This document shows, piece after piece, positions 6,811 through 15,652 of a stretch of 64,000 nt of DNA. The notes under the pieces were generated by a model. The model did not search any database, was not told where the DNA came from, and saw nothing but the letters and a program-made list of their open reading frames with translations. The position numbers were made by a program, and so were the translations under genes. Where the stretch lies: assembly GCF_000218895.1 (NCBI RefSeq), contig NC_015703.1, positions 805,501-869,500 on the forward strand, given 5' to 3'. The DNA is from Runella slithyformis DSM 19594. GTDB taxonomy: Bacteria; Bacteroidota; Bacteroidia; Cytophagales; Spirosomataceae. Within the stretch, counting starts at the first letter, position 1, and every line of letters starts with the position of its first letter.

Positions 6811-9138
6811 ATGAAACAGTGTTTGTTATTGATTTTAGTGAGTTTCGGTTTACAGGCTCAAACCATTAGCCTAAGTGGCTACGTCCGAGAAAAAGGCAGC
6901 CGGGAAAACCTTATCGGAGTGAGCGTTGGAGTGGTGGGGAGTTCTAACGGCACTACTACCAATGCTTACGGATTTTATTCACTTCGCCTTCCTGCCAATC
7001 AGGCCGTCAGTGTTCGTTTTTCTGCGTTAGGTTACGCTGCCGAAGAAAAAACGTTTACGCTTTCGCAATCTCTTCAACAGGATATACTGCTATCACCCAA
7101 AGCACAGGAATTGGAAGAGGTAACGGTAAGCGGTCAAATAGACGCCAACCAAACACCTCAGATGAGTGTAGTGCGCTTACCGGTATCCCAAATCAAGCAA
7201 ATTCCTGCGCTTCTGGGAGAGAAAGATGTCATCAAAGCCTTACAACTTTTGCCGGGCGTACAAAAAGGTACGGAAGGCAGCACGGCTTTGTACGTGCGGG
7301 GTGGCGGTCCTGACCAAAACCTCATTCTGCTGGACGAAGCCCAAGTCTATAACGCCAATCATTTGTTTGGTTTTTTCTCCGTATTCAACGGAGACGCTAT
7401 CAAAAACGTGGACTTTTGGAAAGGCGGCTTTCCCGCTCGCTACGGAGGGCGGTTGTCGTCGGTCATTGATCTACAGATGAAAGAGGGCGGCAAAGATCAC
7501 CTGCGAGGCGAAGGGGGAATTGGGCTGCTATCCAGTCGCCTAACCCTTGATGGGCCATTGAAAAAAGGAAAATCTTCGTTTTTGGTGTCGGGAAGACGTA
7601 CTTACCTTGATTTGCTTACGATGCCGTTGATGTCAAAAGAACTGAAAACCGGCTACAGTTTTTATGATTTGAATGCCAAACTGAATTTTGATTTGGGCAC
7701 GAAAGACAAGCTTTACGTAAGTGGCTATTTTGGTAATGATGCCCTGCGCATCAAAGAGCAGGTAGAACGCACTTCTTCCACCATTCATACCAACTCGGGA
7801 CTGGGCTGGGGCAATGCCACGGGGACACTGCGCTGGAATCACTTATTCAATCAAAAACTCTTTCTGAATACAACGGTGGCCGTGACTGATTTTCGCTTCC
7901 GATTGTTTGATGATTTTGAACGGATCCGCACCGATGGCGGAGCGAATAGAAGTACTTTTACGGAGTTTACCTCTTCCATTCGAGATTATACCCTCAAAGC
8001 TGATTTCGACTATTTTCCCAACAATTCGCATCAGTTCAAATTTGGAGCGTTAGTTACCAATCACCGTTTTAAGCCGCGTGCCTACACCAAGGAAAATCGA
8101 GAAAGTAATATTGGGGAAAGTGACAACCAACTCTTTACAAATCAGGAATTTGGGGCCTACATTGAAGATACTTATACCCATCAAAAATTTTCAGTCAATG
8201 CAGGGATTCGACTGAGTGGTATGACTACCCATGCTCGTACGTATCTTTTTGCCGAACCTCGCCTAACAGCGAGCTACGCTTTGCCCCAACATTGGGTACT
8301 GAAAGCGTCTTATTCTCGTACCAATCAATTTGTCCATTTATTGACCAATACCGGCACGGGACTTTCCACCGATTTGTGGGTACCGGCTACCGAGCGTGTC
8401 CCTCCCCAACAAGCCGACCAATTGGCCATAGGGCTTACCAAAGCCTTTCCCAAGGCAGGGTTAAATTTAACAATTGAAAGTTATCGCAAATGGATGCGCG
8501 GTATCGTAGCTTACAAAGAAGGAGCTACTTTTTTGTCCTTTGATGAGGGGGCAAAACCATTGCAATGGGAAAACAACGTAACCACCGGACGCGGATGGGC
8601 GTATGGAACAGAGGTTTTACTCCAAAAAAATAAAGGCCGATTGACGGGTTGGATAGGTTACACGCTCTCGTGGACGGTGCATCAATTTGATTCCCTCAAT
8701 AACGGCAAACGATTCTATCCGCGCTATGATCGCCGGCACGATTTTTCGTTGGTGGCTTCGTATAAATTATCGCCCAAAATCACCCTCTCTGCCAACTGGG
8801 TCTATGCCACCGGCAACGCCCTAACTGTACCGCAGGGTTTTTATTTTACACAGGCAGGTTTAGGGCAAACTTTCCCTGAACGCTCTGATTATCTGGGCAG
8901 TCGCAATAGTTTCCGGGCAGAAGCCTACCACCGACTCGACGTAGCGGTGCAGTTTCATAAGAAAAAGCGCTGGGGTGAACGTACCTGGGAAGTGGGGCTT
9001 TACAACGCGTACAGTCGCCAAAATCCGCTTTATTATTACCTGAAAACCGAAAATTCACCTCAAGGGCAACGAACTACGTTGGCAAAAAGGTCTTTATTCC
9101 CGGTCATCCCTTCGGTGACTTATAACTTCAAATTCTGA
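6811..9138 (+). CDS. TonB-dependent receptor with carboxypeptidase-like N-domain
   Basis: A 775-residue outer-membrane receptor. A signal peptide ends near AQ16. The CarboxypepD_reg-like domain (about 20-95) contains LIGVSVGVVGSSNGTTTNAYGFYSL. The plug follows (about 120-230) with LLPGVQKGTEGSTALYVRGG and LDEAQVYNANHLFGFFSVFN. A 22-strand-type barrel ends with an aromatic residue (TYNFKF), as needed for Bam recognition. This subfamily occurs next to DUF4249 lipoproteins, as here. The stop codon overlaps the start of the DUF4249 gene by one base (TGATG). The substrate is unknown, and no SusD homologue is present. Confidence 0.93.
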   Translation: MKQCLLLILVSFGLQAQTISLSGYVREKGSRENLIGVSVGVVGSSNGTTTNAYGFYSLRLPANQAVSVRFSALGYAAEEKTFTLSQSLQQDILLSPKAQELEEVTVSGQIDANQTPQMSVVRLPVSQIKQIPALLGEKDVIKALQLLPGVQKGTEGSTALYVRGGGPDQNLILLDEAQVYNANHLFGFFSVFNGDAIKNVDFWKGGFPARYGGRLSSVIDLQMKEGGKDHLRGEGGIGLLSSRLTLDGPLKKGKSSFLVSGRRTYLDLLTMPLMSKELKTGYSFYDLNAKLNFDLGTKDKLYVSGYFGNDALRIKEQVERTSSTIHTNSGLGWGNATGTLRWNHLFNQKLFLNTTVAVTDFRFRLFDDFERIRTDGGANRSTFTEFTSSIRDYTLKADFDYFPNNSHQFKFGALVTNHRFKPRAYTKENRESNIGESDNQLFTNQEFGAYIEDTYTHQKFSVNAGIRLSGMTTHARTYLFAEPRLTASYALPQHWVLKASYSRTNQFVHLLTNTGTGLSTDLWVPATERVPPQQADQLAIGLTKAFPKAGLNLTIESYRKWMRGIVAYKEGATFLSFDEGAKPLQWENNVTTGRGWAYGTEVLLQKNKGRLTGWIGYTLSWTVHQFDSLNNGKRFYPRYDRRHDFSLVASYKLSPKITLSANWVYATGNALTVPQGFYFTQAGLGQTFPERSDYLGSRNSFRAEAYHRLDVAVQFHKKKRWGERTWEVGLYNAYSRQNPLYYYLKTENSPQGQRTTLAKRSLFPVIPSVTYNFKF

Positions 9139-9983
9139 TGAAACAACTTCAGTATTTCTTTGGATTAATGGCAAGTCTTTGGTTTGCTTCCTGCGATAGC
9201 GGGGTAGAAACAGAAAGGATTTCACCTGACAATTTAGTCGCCGTCAGCTCGCTTATATCCCCCCAAGATTCGGTAGTGCGGGTATATGTCTATCAGGGCA
9301 AAGCATTAGACGAATTGGCACGCTCTGATGCAGCAATCATCTCCGATGCCCAAGTGACTATTGAAGAGGGTGGTATACTTCACAGCTTAGTTTTTGATGC
9401 CAAAACAAACAGTTATTCAATCAGTAATCAGGAAATAAAAATTGCGGCCTCGAAACGATACAACCTTCAGGTTACTACAAAACCGGGCCTTGTTTTAAAG
9501 GCAGCCTGTATTGTCCCGCCAAACCCTGACATGCTACTAATCAAGGGTTGGCAGGAAGGAAATGACTATGTTTTTAATCTTGATTGGCCAACCCTTGATA
9601 AAGTTACTTTTTTTACTTTTCGTTTTGAATTAACCGATGTCATTTTTAAGCCACAATTAGGTGCCTCCTCCGGCCCTTCCTTAGGTTTTATTACAGGCAG
9701 TAATCTTTTTAATAATAAAGATCGTCCCAATAAACTGTTTGAAAGTAAAATATCTAATGCATTCAGGGCAGAAAAAGTAGCTCTCAAAACCACCTTTTAC
9801 TCTCTGGAAAGCAATGCTTTTAACTATTTAAAGACTAAAGATGATGCTTATAGCTGGAGTGCCAATACAAGTGGGCTTATCCCAAATCTACGTGAACCAC
9901 AGCCCGTATTCTCCAATATCCAAGGGGGTGTGGGAATATTCGGCGCTTATAATCAAGCTATTACCGTTACTTCAATAAAGTGA
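9138..9983 (+). CDS. DUF4249 family lipoprotein, partner of the TonB receptor
   Basis: A 281-residue lipoprotein with a signal peptide ending at Cys19 (MASLWFASC). It has the DUF4249 layout: an early beta domain starting VSSLISPQDSVVRVYV, an ISDAQVTIEEGG strand, a YNLQVTTKPG strand, and a terminal GGVGIFGAYN motif. The start is translationally coupled to the preceding receptor. DUF4249 proteins are thought to be surface or periplasmic accessories of that receptor class. No biochemical function is established. It converges on the sulfatase gene at 10005 with only 21 bases between. Confidence 0.9.
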   Translation: MKQLQYFFGLMASLWFASCDSGVETERISPDNLVAVSSLISPQDSVVRVYVYQGKALDELARSDAAIISDAQVTIEEGGILHSLVFDAKTNSYSISNQEIKIAASKRYNLQVTTKPGLVLKAACIVPPNPDMLLIKGWQEGNDYVFNLDWPTLDKVTFFTFRFELTDVIFKPQLGASSGPSLGFITGSNLFNNKDRPNKLFESKISNAFRAEKVALKTTFYSLESNAFNYLKTKDDAYSWSANTSGLIPNLREPQPVFSNIQGGVGIFGAYNQAITVTSIK

Positions 9984-10004
9984 TATTCTCCCTTTTAACG
10001 CTTA

Positions 10005-11519
10005 CTACCTCCTTCCCTCCTTCACCTCCTTCAAAAACGCCTGCAACTCCTTCACTTTCTCTAAATTAGCCTCCGCCAGATTAATTTTTTCGCCAACGTC
10101 CTTGGCTAAATTATACAATTGCGGCTGCGGGTCATTGCCCAATTCGGTATTGGTTTCAATGCTTTTCTTTGCTCTTTGGCTCGGTTCAATGTATTTCCAG
10201 TCTCCTTTGATGATGGAAAAAGTACCGGCGTGTTCTATCAAATAATCACGCCCTTTTTTGTCTTTACCCAAAAAAGCCGACAGATAATCTTTGGTGTCGG
10301 GGGCGGTGGTGGCATCAAAGGTTTGGTGGGTTAATGCGGCAAAGGAAGCCAGTAAATCAATTTGGCTTACCAACGCGTTGGAAACGCCCGCTTTTACCTG
10401 TCCGGGCCAACGCACAATGAACGGCACGCGCGTACCGGCATCAAAGGCGCTGTACTTGCCTCCGCGCAGCGCACCCGCAGGCGTGTGACCGTTGAGGAGT
10501 TCTACGGCTTGGTCTTGGTAGCCATCATCCACCACGGGGCCGTTGTCACTGGAGAAAATGACGAGGGTATTTTTGGCTAGGTTCAGGCGATCAAGGGTTT
10601 GCATGACTTGGCCTACCGTCCAGTCCAGTTGCAGAATGACATCGCCGCGCGGGCCCATGCCGCTTTTTCCCGCAAAACGCTCATGCGGTACGCGCGGCAC
10701 GTGAATATCCTGCGTAGAGAAATACAGAAAGAAGGGCTCAGCTTGGTGTTTTTCGATGAACGAAACGGCTTTTTCGGTAAAAATATCGGCCATGTCTTCG
10801 TCTTTCCACCGCGCTGATTTTCCGCCGGTCATGTAGCCAATGCGACCTATTCCGTTGATGATCGTAAAATCATGCCCGTGTGAATGCTTCATTTTGAGCC
10901 GCTCGGGATTGGCCCGTCCCGTGGGTTCATTGCCGATGGGTTCTTTAAAACTCACCTTGATGGGGTCAGCGGGGTCGAGGTTCACTACGCGACGGTTTTC
11001 CACATACACGCAAGGCACCCGGTCGCCGGTGGCTGCCATGATAAATGACTCATCAAAACCAATATCCAACGGACTCGGCTTGATCTCGCCGTTCCAGTCG
11101 GGGCCTCCCTGCGGACCGAGGCCTAAGTGCCATTTGCCAACGACGCCCGTTTTGTACCCGGCATTTTGAAAAACCAAGGGCAATGTACTGCGCCCGGGCA
11201 GGATCAACGCTGCTGCATCGCCGGTCGCTACGCCGGTACCCGGTTTGCGCCAGGCGTATTCACCCGTCAGCATCGAGTAGCGCGACGGCGTGCAGGTCGC
11301 GGAAGTGGTGTGGGCATTCGTAAAACGCATTCCCGCTTTGGCCAATCGGTCAATGTTGGGCGTGGCTACTTTTTTGGCTCCGTAGCAACTTACATCGCCA
11401 TAGCCCAAATCATCGGCATAAATGATGACCACATTGGGCCGGGAGGTTTGCGAAAAGGCCGATGGCAGACAAAAAATAATTCCGCACAAAAGATAAACAA
11501 CCGAACGTGTTTTAATCAT
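10005..11519 (-). CDS. Secreted arylsulfatase-type sulfatase (family S1)
   Basis: A 504-residue sulfatase with a signal peptide ending about residue 24. Metal ligands lie in ADDLGYGD (Asp36, Asp37). The formylglycine site is CTPSR (Cys76 to Arg80), a Cys-type site needing oxidation to formylglycine. Later motifs KWHLG, DIHVP and SSDNGP are intact. It hydrolyses sulfate esters, most likely on a polysaccharide or glycan, in the periplasm or outside the cell. It is divergent from the coiled-coil gene at 11721 and convergent with the DUF4249 gene. The substrate cannot be read from sequence. Confidence 0.93.
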   Translation of the reverse strand: MIKTRSVVYLLCGIIFCLPSAFSQTSRPNVVIIYADDLGYGDVSCYGAKKVATPNIDRLAKAGMRFTNAHTTSATCTPSRYSMLTGEYAWRKPGTGVATGDAAALILPGRSTLPLVFQNAGYKTGVVGKWHLGLGPQGGPDWNGEIKPSPLDIGFDESFIMAATGDRVPCVYVENRRVVNLDPADPIKVSFKEPIGNEPTGRANPERLKMKHSHGHDFTIINGIGRIGYMTGGKSARWKDEDMADIFTEKAVSFIEKHQAEPFFLYFSTQDIHVPRVPHERFAGKSGMGPRGDVILQLDWTVGQVMQTLDRLNLAKNTLVIFSSDNGPVVDDGYQDQAVELLNGHTPAGALRGGKYSAFDAGTRVPFIVRWPGQVKAGVSNALVSQIDLLASFAALTHQTFDATTAPDTKDYLSAFLGKDKKGRDYLIEHAGTFSIIKGDWKYIEPSQRAKKSIETNTELGNDPQPQLYNLAKDVGEKINLAEANLEKVKELQAFLKEVKEGRR

Positions 11520-11720
11520 GATTTAGAAAAGGAGCTTATAATTGACTATAAAGACAGTTCATCCCTGAATTCTCCTTGGCGGACCTCATTTTAAACCGCT
11601 CTTCTACACCTTCTTCACCGGCAAATAATTTCTTCCCTACCTTTACACACTATTTACGGGGGTTTTTATAACTTTCCGCATCACACACTCCAATTCTTAC
11701 CATTTTAAACTTCAACTACC

Positions 11721-12458
11721 GTGGCAGAAGAACCTCAAAAAAGCAAAATGAGTGGTTGGTTACGCGATTTAGCGGGCGTGTTTGTCGTTATGGACGACAC
11801 CAAAACGGACGAAAAGCCGACTCCAGCGCCTACCCCTCCGCAAACACCGTCCTTTTCGGGGAAAACTACGGCATCGACGCCCATCAATACTCCGGTGACG
11901 GCACCGCCGGCTTCAAGCGATTTTGTCGACGACCTGCGGAATCGTTTTCGTAAGATTCTGGAAGAAAAAAATCAGCCGGGGTTCGATTTCTACGAGTTTT
12001 CGCTGATGTTGCTTCGTACCAGCACCAACCCTTCCGTAGAGCATTTTAAGACCGCCTACGAAGGAGCCAAGTTATTGAATCCCAATTGCAATCAGCAGTT
12101 TTTGTTGGAGTCAGCCAATTTTTATAAAAGCGAATTACAGAAAGCTTTTGAAGCCACGGTGAGTGCCGGAGAGCAAAAAAAATCAGCCCTCAACGCCGAG
12201 AAAGACAAAGAGCAAAAACAGCTGAACAATGAAGTCGCCAACATTGAACAGCAACTGAGCAAGCTGAAACAACAGATAGCGGATCTGGAAAAAGCACAAT
12301 CGGAGAAACTGACGGCCCTGAATGGCATTGAAGGGAAGTTTAACGATAAGTTTGTGGAAATCGAACAAAAGATACAGGCTACCGTCACGGCCAAAGAAGG
12401 CGTAGCCAACGAAATAGCGCTCATAGAAAGCGGCATTAAACAGTATATTTCTTCATAA
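11721..12458 (+). CDS. Uncharacterised protein: Pro/Thr linker, helical domain, long coiled coil
   Basis: A 245-residue protein using GTG as start (no ATG fits before the conserved-looking SGWLRDLAGVF segment). It has no signal peptide. Residues 31-66 form a Pro/Thr/Ser-rich linker. Residues 67-145 form a compact helical region (DDLRNRFRKILEEKN; FYEFSLMLLRTST). Residues 146-240 are a Lys/Glu/Gln-rich heptad coiled coil. I do not recognise the family. It lies 79 bases upstream of a membrane-anchored Ppx/GppA-like gene on the same strand, with no terminator between, so the two probably form an operon and may interact. Confidence 0.8.
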   Translation: MAEEPQKSKMSGWLRDLAGVFVVMDDTKTDEKPTPAPTPPQTPSFSGKTTASTPINTPVTAPPASSDFVDDLRNRFRKILEEKNQPGFDFYEFSLMLLRTSTNPSVEHFKTAYEGAKLLNPNCNQQFLLESANFYKSELQKAFEATVSAGEQKKSALNAEKDKEQKQLNNEVANIEQQLSKLKQQIADLEKAQSEKLTALNGIEGKFNDKFVEIEQKIQATVTAKEGVANEIALIESGIKQYISS

Positions 12459-12537
12459 ATAAGTTTATACAATCGGGGAATAAAGAAAATACCTTTTTGT
12501 TGTAACTACCATAAAACCAACCACTAATTATACAATT

Positions 12538-13569
12538 ATGAATCTTACAGGAGCAGGAAAAATAGCCTTGATTCTGCTGATAGCAGGCGCGCTTGGGGCG
12601 GGGTATTATTATTTCGGACCCAACCCCCATCCGGTATTTAATGAGAAAACAATAAACACTACCGCCCCCGAAGGCGGGCCGGCCGGTGAAACGACCTCAA
12701 CTACCGCCTCCAACGACAATACCGCAGGCAGCGAGTCATCGTCGGAAGCGACGGCTTCGGAAGCGGGACCTTTTTCTTACACCGCACCGGAACCCGTTGA
12801 CGGTAAGCTGAAGGGAGTTGTCGAGTTGGGAGCGACCGGTTTCAACTCTTTTGTGGTCAACATCGACAAAGATAAAAACTGGAAACTCGAAAAAGCGGAG
12901 TTTGGCAACAGCATGGTCATCGAAAATATGGCTACGGATTATGACATCCGCGTGGGGTTGAAAAAATACATCGGCAACATGCTCGACTACGGCGTGAGCG
13001 GCAAAGACGTTCATTTTGTGGTAAGTTCGGGCGCTCAAAAAGCACCTATAACGCAAAAAATCATTAAAGTATTGAAAGACATGGGCTACATGGTCAATAC
13101 CGTCACGCCTGAGCAGGAAGGCACTTTAGGACTTAAATGTGCGCTGCCGCCATCGTACACCAACAAAGGTTTCTTTGTGGACATTGGTTCGGGAAACACC
13201 AAAATCGCGTGGACTGCCAGCGGTGAAGTGAAAAGCCTGGAAACCTACGGAGCCAAGTATTATGAAGCCGGTACCAACGCTGATGCCGTTTATGAAGAAG
13301 CCGGTGCCAAAGCCAAACAGATACCTACTTCCAAAAGAGAGATTTGTTTCATCATTGGCGGTACTCCGTTTGACTTAGCCAAAGAACACCGTAACGGTAA
13401 AGAAAGATACACCGTTCTGAAAGCCCCCGAGGCCTACAAAATGGAGAAAGCCAAAACCAAAGCGGGCGGAAATATTTACAAAGCCATTGCCGACGCTACG
13501 GGCTGTAAGCAATTTGTGTTTGACTGGGACGCCAACTTTACCATCGGATTTCTGTTAGGCCTGAAATAA
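12538..13569 (+). CDS. Membrane-anchored Ppx/GppA-like (actin-fold) protein
   Basis: A 343-residue protein. Residues 9-26 form one transmembrane segment. Residues 37-80 are a Gly/Ser/Thr/Ala-rich low-complexity linker. From about 90 on, the domain resembles exopolyphosphatase/GppA: a first phosphate-loop-like strand LGATGFNSFVVNID (97-110), PEQEGTLGL where Ppx has its SGEEEA region, and DIGSGNTKIAW (215-225) matching the DIGGGST phosphate-2 motif. The short N-terminus with one Lys predicts N-in topology, which would place the actin-fold domain in the periplasm. That is odd for an ATP- or polyphosphate-acting fold. Catalysis is unproven. It is probably co-transcribed with the coiled-coil gene and closed by the terminator at 13593. 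Confidence 0.75.
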   Translation: MNLTGAGKIALILLIAGALGAGYYYFGPNPHPVFNEKTINTTAPEGGPAGETTSTTASNDNTAGSESSSEATASEAGPFSYTAPEPVDGKLKGVVELGATGFNSFVVNIDKDKNWKLEKAEFGNSMVIENMATDYDIRVGLKKYIGNMLDYGVSGKDVHFVVSSGAQKAPITQKIIKVLKDMGYMVNTVTPEQEGTLGLKCALPPSYTNKGFFVDIGSGNTKIAWTASGEVKSLETYGAKYYEAGTNADAVYEEAGAKAKQIPTSKREICFIIGGTPFDLAKEHRNGKERYTVLKAPEAYKMEKAKTKAGGNIYKAIADATGCKQFVFDWDANFTIGFLLGLK

Positions 13570-13592
13570 TTTTTCCTACATTCTTTTCTCCG

Positions 13593-13633
13593 GCCAAGCC
13601 TTCGAAGCGGTTTTCGAAGGCTTGGCTTTTTTT
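13593..13633 (+). terminator. Strong terminator after the Ppx-like gene
   Basis: GCCAAGCCTTCGAA at 13593-13606 is perfectly complementary to 13613-13626, with a 6-base loop and seven Ts. It separates the pair from the downstream sulfatase. Confidence 0.93.
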
Positions 13634-13704
13634 AGTGCTTAGATTTAACCTTCTCTTTCCTTTTGTAGAAAAACAATCACTGTTATCTGCTTTTGCGTCC
13701 GCCC

Positions 13705-15556
13705 ATGCAACGATTCCTGTTTCTGCTTCTTATTCCTGTCTCGGCTTTAGTGAATGCCCAAAAAACCGCTGCCAAGCCCAACGTGATCTACATCTTTGCC
13801 GATGATCTGGGCTACGGTGAATTGGGTTGTTACGGACAAAAAAAGATAAAAACACCCCATCTGGACCGCCTGGCGGCGGGCGGAATGCGTTTTACCCAAC
13901 ACTACGCTTCGGCACCCGTATGCGCCCCCTCCCGCTGTGGGCTCATGACAGGCCGACATACCGGGCATACGTACATTCGGGGAAATTATGAACTGGGGGG
14001 CTTTGAAGATGACAAAGAAGGCGGCCAAATGCCGCTTCACGAAGGGGCTTTTACATTGGGACATCTCTTCCAACAGGCCGGCTACAAAACGGGAGCCGTG
14101 GGCAAATGGGGCATGGGCATGGCCAATACCACCGGCAATCCCAACCTGCAAGGCTTTGATTTCTTTTACGGCCTGCTGTGCCAGAAACAATCCCATAACT
14201 TTTATCCTACTCATTTGTGGAAAAACGGCGAGAAAGTACCGCTCAATAATCCCTTCATCCGCGTCCACCGGCCGATGCCCGAAGGCGACGAAAACTACGA
14301 CTACTACACCGGCAAGGAATACGCCATTGACAAAATGACCGAGGAAGCGACGGGTTTTATTACCGAAAATAAAAATACCCCTTTCTTTCTGTACCTGCCT
14401 TATACCCTACCCCACCTCTCGTTGCAGGCACCACCCGAAGCCGTTAAAGAATACCTCGGGCGGTTTGAGGACAAACCCTATCGGGGCCAAAATGGCTACG
14501 CTTCCACCCGTTATCAATACGCCACCTACGCGGCGATGATCTCGTATTTGGACAAACAGGTGGGTATTATTTGGGAGTTGCTGAAAAAATCAGGGCTGGA
14601 AGAAAATACTCTCATCATGTTCTCCAGCGACAACGGCGCTACTTTTGACAAAGCCGTGGATACTAAGTTCTTTGAAAGCAACGGTCCCCTGCGCGGAGTG
14701 AAGCGAGACGTGTATGAAGGCGGCATCCGAATGCCGATGATCGCGTATTGGAAGAATAAAATCAAGCCGGGACAAACCACCGACCACGTATCGGCACAAT
14801 ACGACGTCATGGCTACCTGTGCCGAATTGCTCGGAATGGGCGTTACGTCCACCCAACCCACGAACAAAAGGGCAGACGTAGGGGTGGGCTTCACGTCCAC
14901 CCAATCCACGAACAAAAGGGCAGACGTAGGGGTGGGCTTCACGTCCACCCAATCCACGAACAAAAGGGCAGACGTAGGGGTGGGCTTCACGTCCACCCAA
15001 TCCACGAACAAAAGGGCAGACGTAGGGTGGGCTTCACGTCCACCAACCCACGAACAAAAGGGCAGACGTAGGGGTGGGCGTTACGTCCACCCAACCCACG
15101 AACAAAAGGGCAGACGTAGGGGTGGGCGTTACGTCCACCCAATCCACGAACAAAAGGGCAGACGTAGGGGTGGGCGTTACGTCCACCCAACCCACGAACA
15201 AAAGGGCAGACGTAAAGCCTGCCCCTACGACCGATGGCATTTCTTTCCTGCCGACGTTGCTCAACAAGGGCACCCAAAAACAACACGATTTCCTTTATTT
15301 TGAATTTCCCGAAAACGGCGGTCAACTGGCTATCCGCATCGGAAAATGGAAAGGTGTAAAACGTAATATGAAAAACAACCCCAACGCGGTTTGGGAAGTA
15401 TACGATTTAACAACCGACCTAGGCGAGCAAAACAACCTGGCAGCACAACATCCCGAGTTTATTCCGCAGTTTGAAGCCATCGTCAAGCGCGAGCACCGCC
15501 CCTCTCACTTACAGGAGTGGGAGTTTGTCGACCCTAAATTTGAAGTAAAGAAATAA
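13705..15556 (+). pseudogene. Secreted sulfatase carrying an internal repeat array and a frameshift
   Basis: The 5' part encodes a signal peptide (to about Ala18), metal-site FADDLGYGE (Asp33, Asp34), the formylglycine motif CAPSR (Cys73 to Arg77), KWGMGMA, and FSSDNGA. After VMATCAELLG the frame enters eight 16-codon repeats of the type TSTQPTNKRADV. The fifth unit is 46 rather than 48 bases, so the starting frame is lost and runs to a stop at 15303. The true sulfatase C-terminus (TTDGISFLPTLL, then YFEFPENGGQLAIR and WEVYDLTTDLGE) continues in the other frame to 15556. Restoring two bases would give one 617-residue protein. It may be a genuine pseudogene, a switchable gene, or a sequencing error in the repeat. 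A TTG at 13693 is an alternative start. Confidence 0.85.
14837..15228 (+). repeat. Coding tandem array of 48-bp units derived from a palindromic repeat
   Basis: There are eight near-identical units ending at 14880, 14928, 14976, 15024, 15070, 15118, 15166 and 15214. Units are 48 bases, except the first (44, left-truncated) and the fifth (46, two single-base losses). Variants alternate GGGCTTCACG with GGGCGTTACG, and CAATCC with CAACCC. Each unit start (GTAGGGGTGGGC...) pairs imperfectly with the terminal GACGTAAAGCCTGCCCCTAC, about 20 of 25 positions. The terminal part differs from the reverse complement of the intergenic repeat at 56149 in two positions. So a palindromic intergenic-type repeat has entered a coding region and expanded. 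Confidence 0.95.
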
Positions 15557-15652
15557 CCTTAGCCCTTTACTGAAACGCTGATGCCCTATGGTTTTGTGAT
15601 CAAAGACCATTAACCAACATACCTTGGCAATCAGCATTCTATTTTGAATCTC

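Noticed and set aside
14837-15228. Possible CRISPR array (eight regular repeats).
   Set aside because: Units are tandem with no unique spacers, and they encode amino acids in frame. There is no cas gene in the window.
14526-15325. Long antisense reading frames over the sulfatase repeats.
   Set aside because: They arise because the 48-bp repeat lacks stops in several frames. They have no start context or recognisable domain and duplicate the same repeat peptide.
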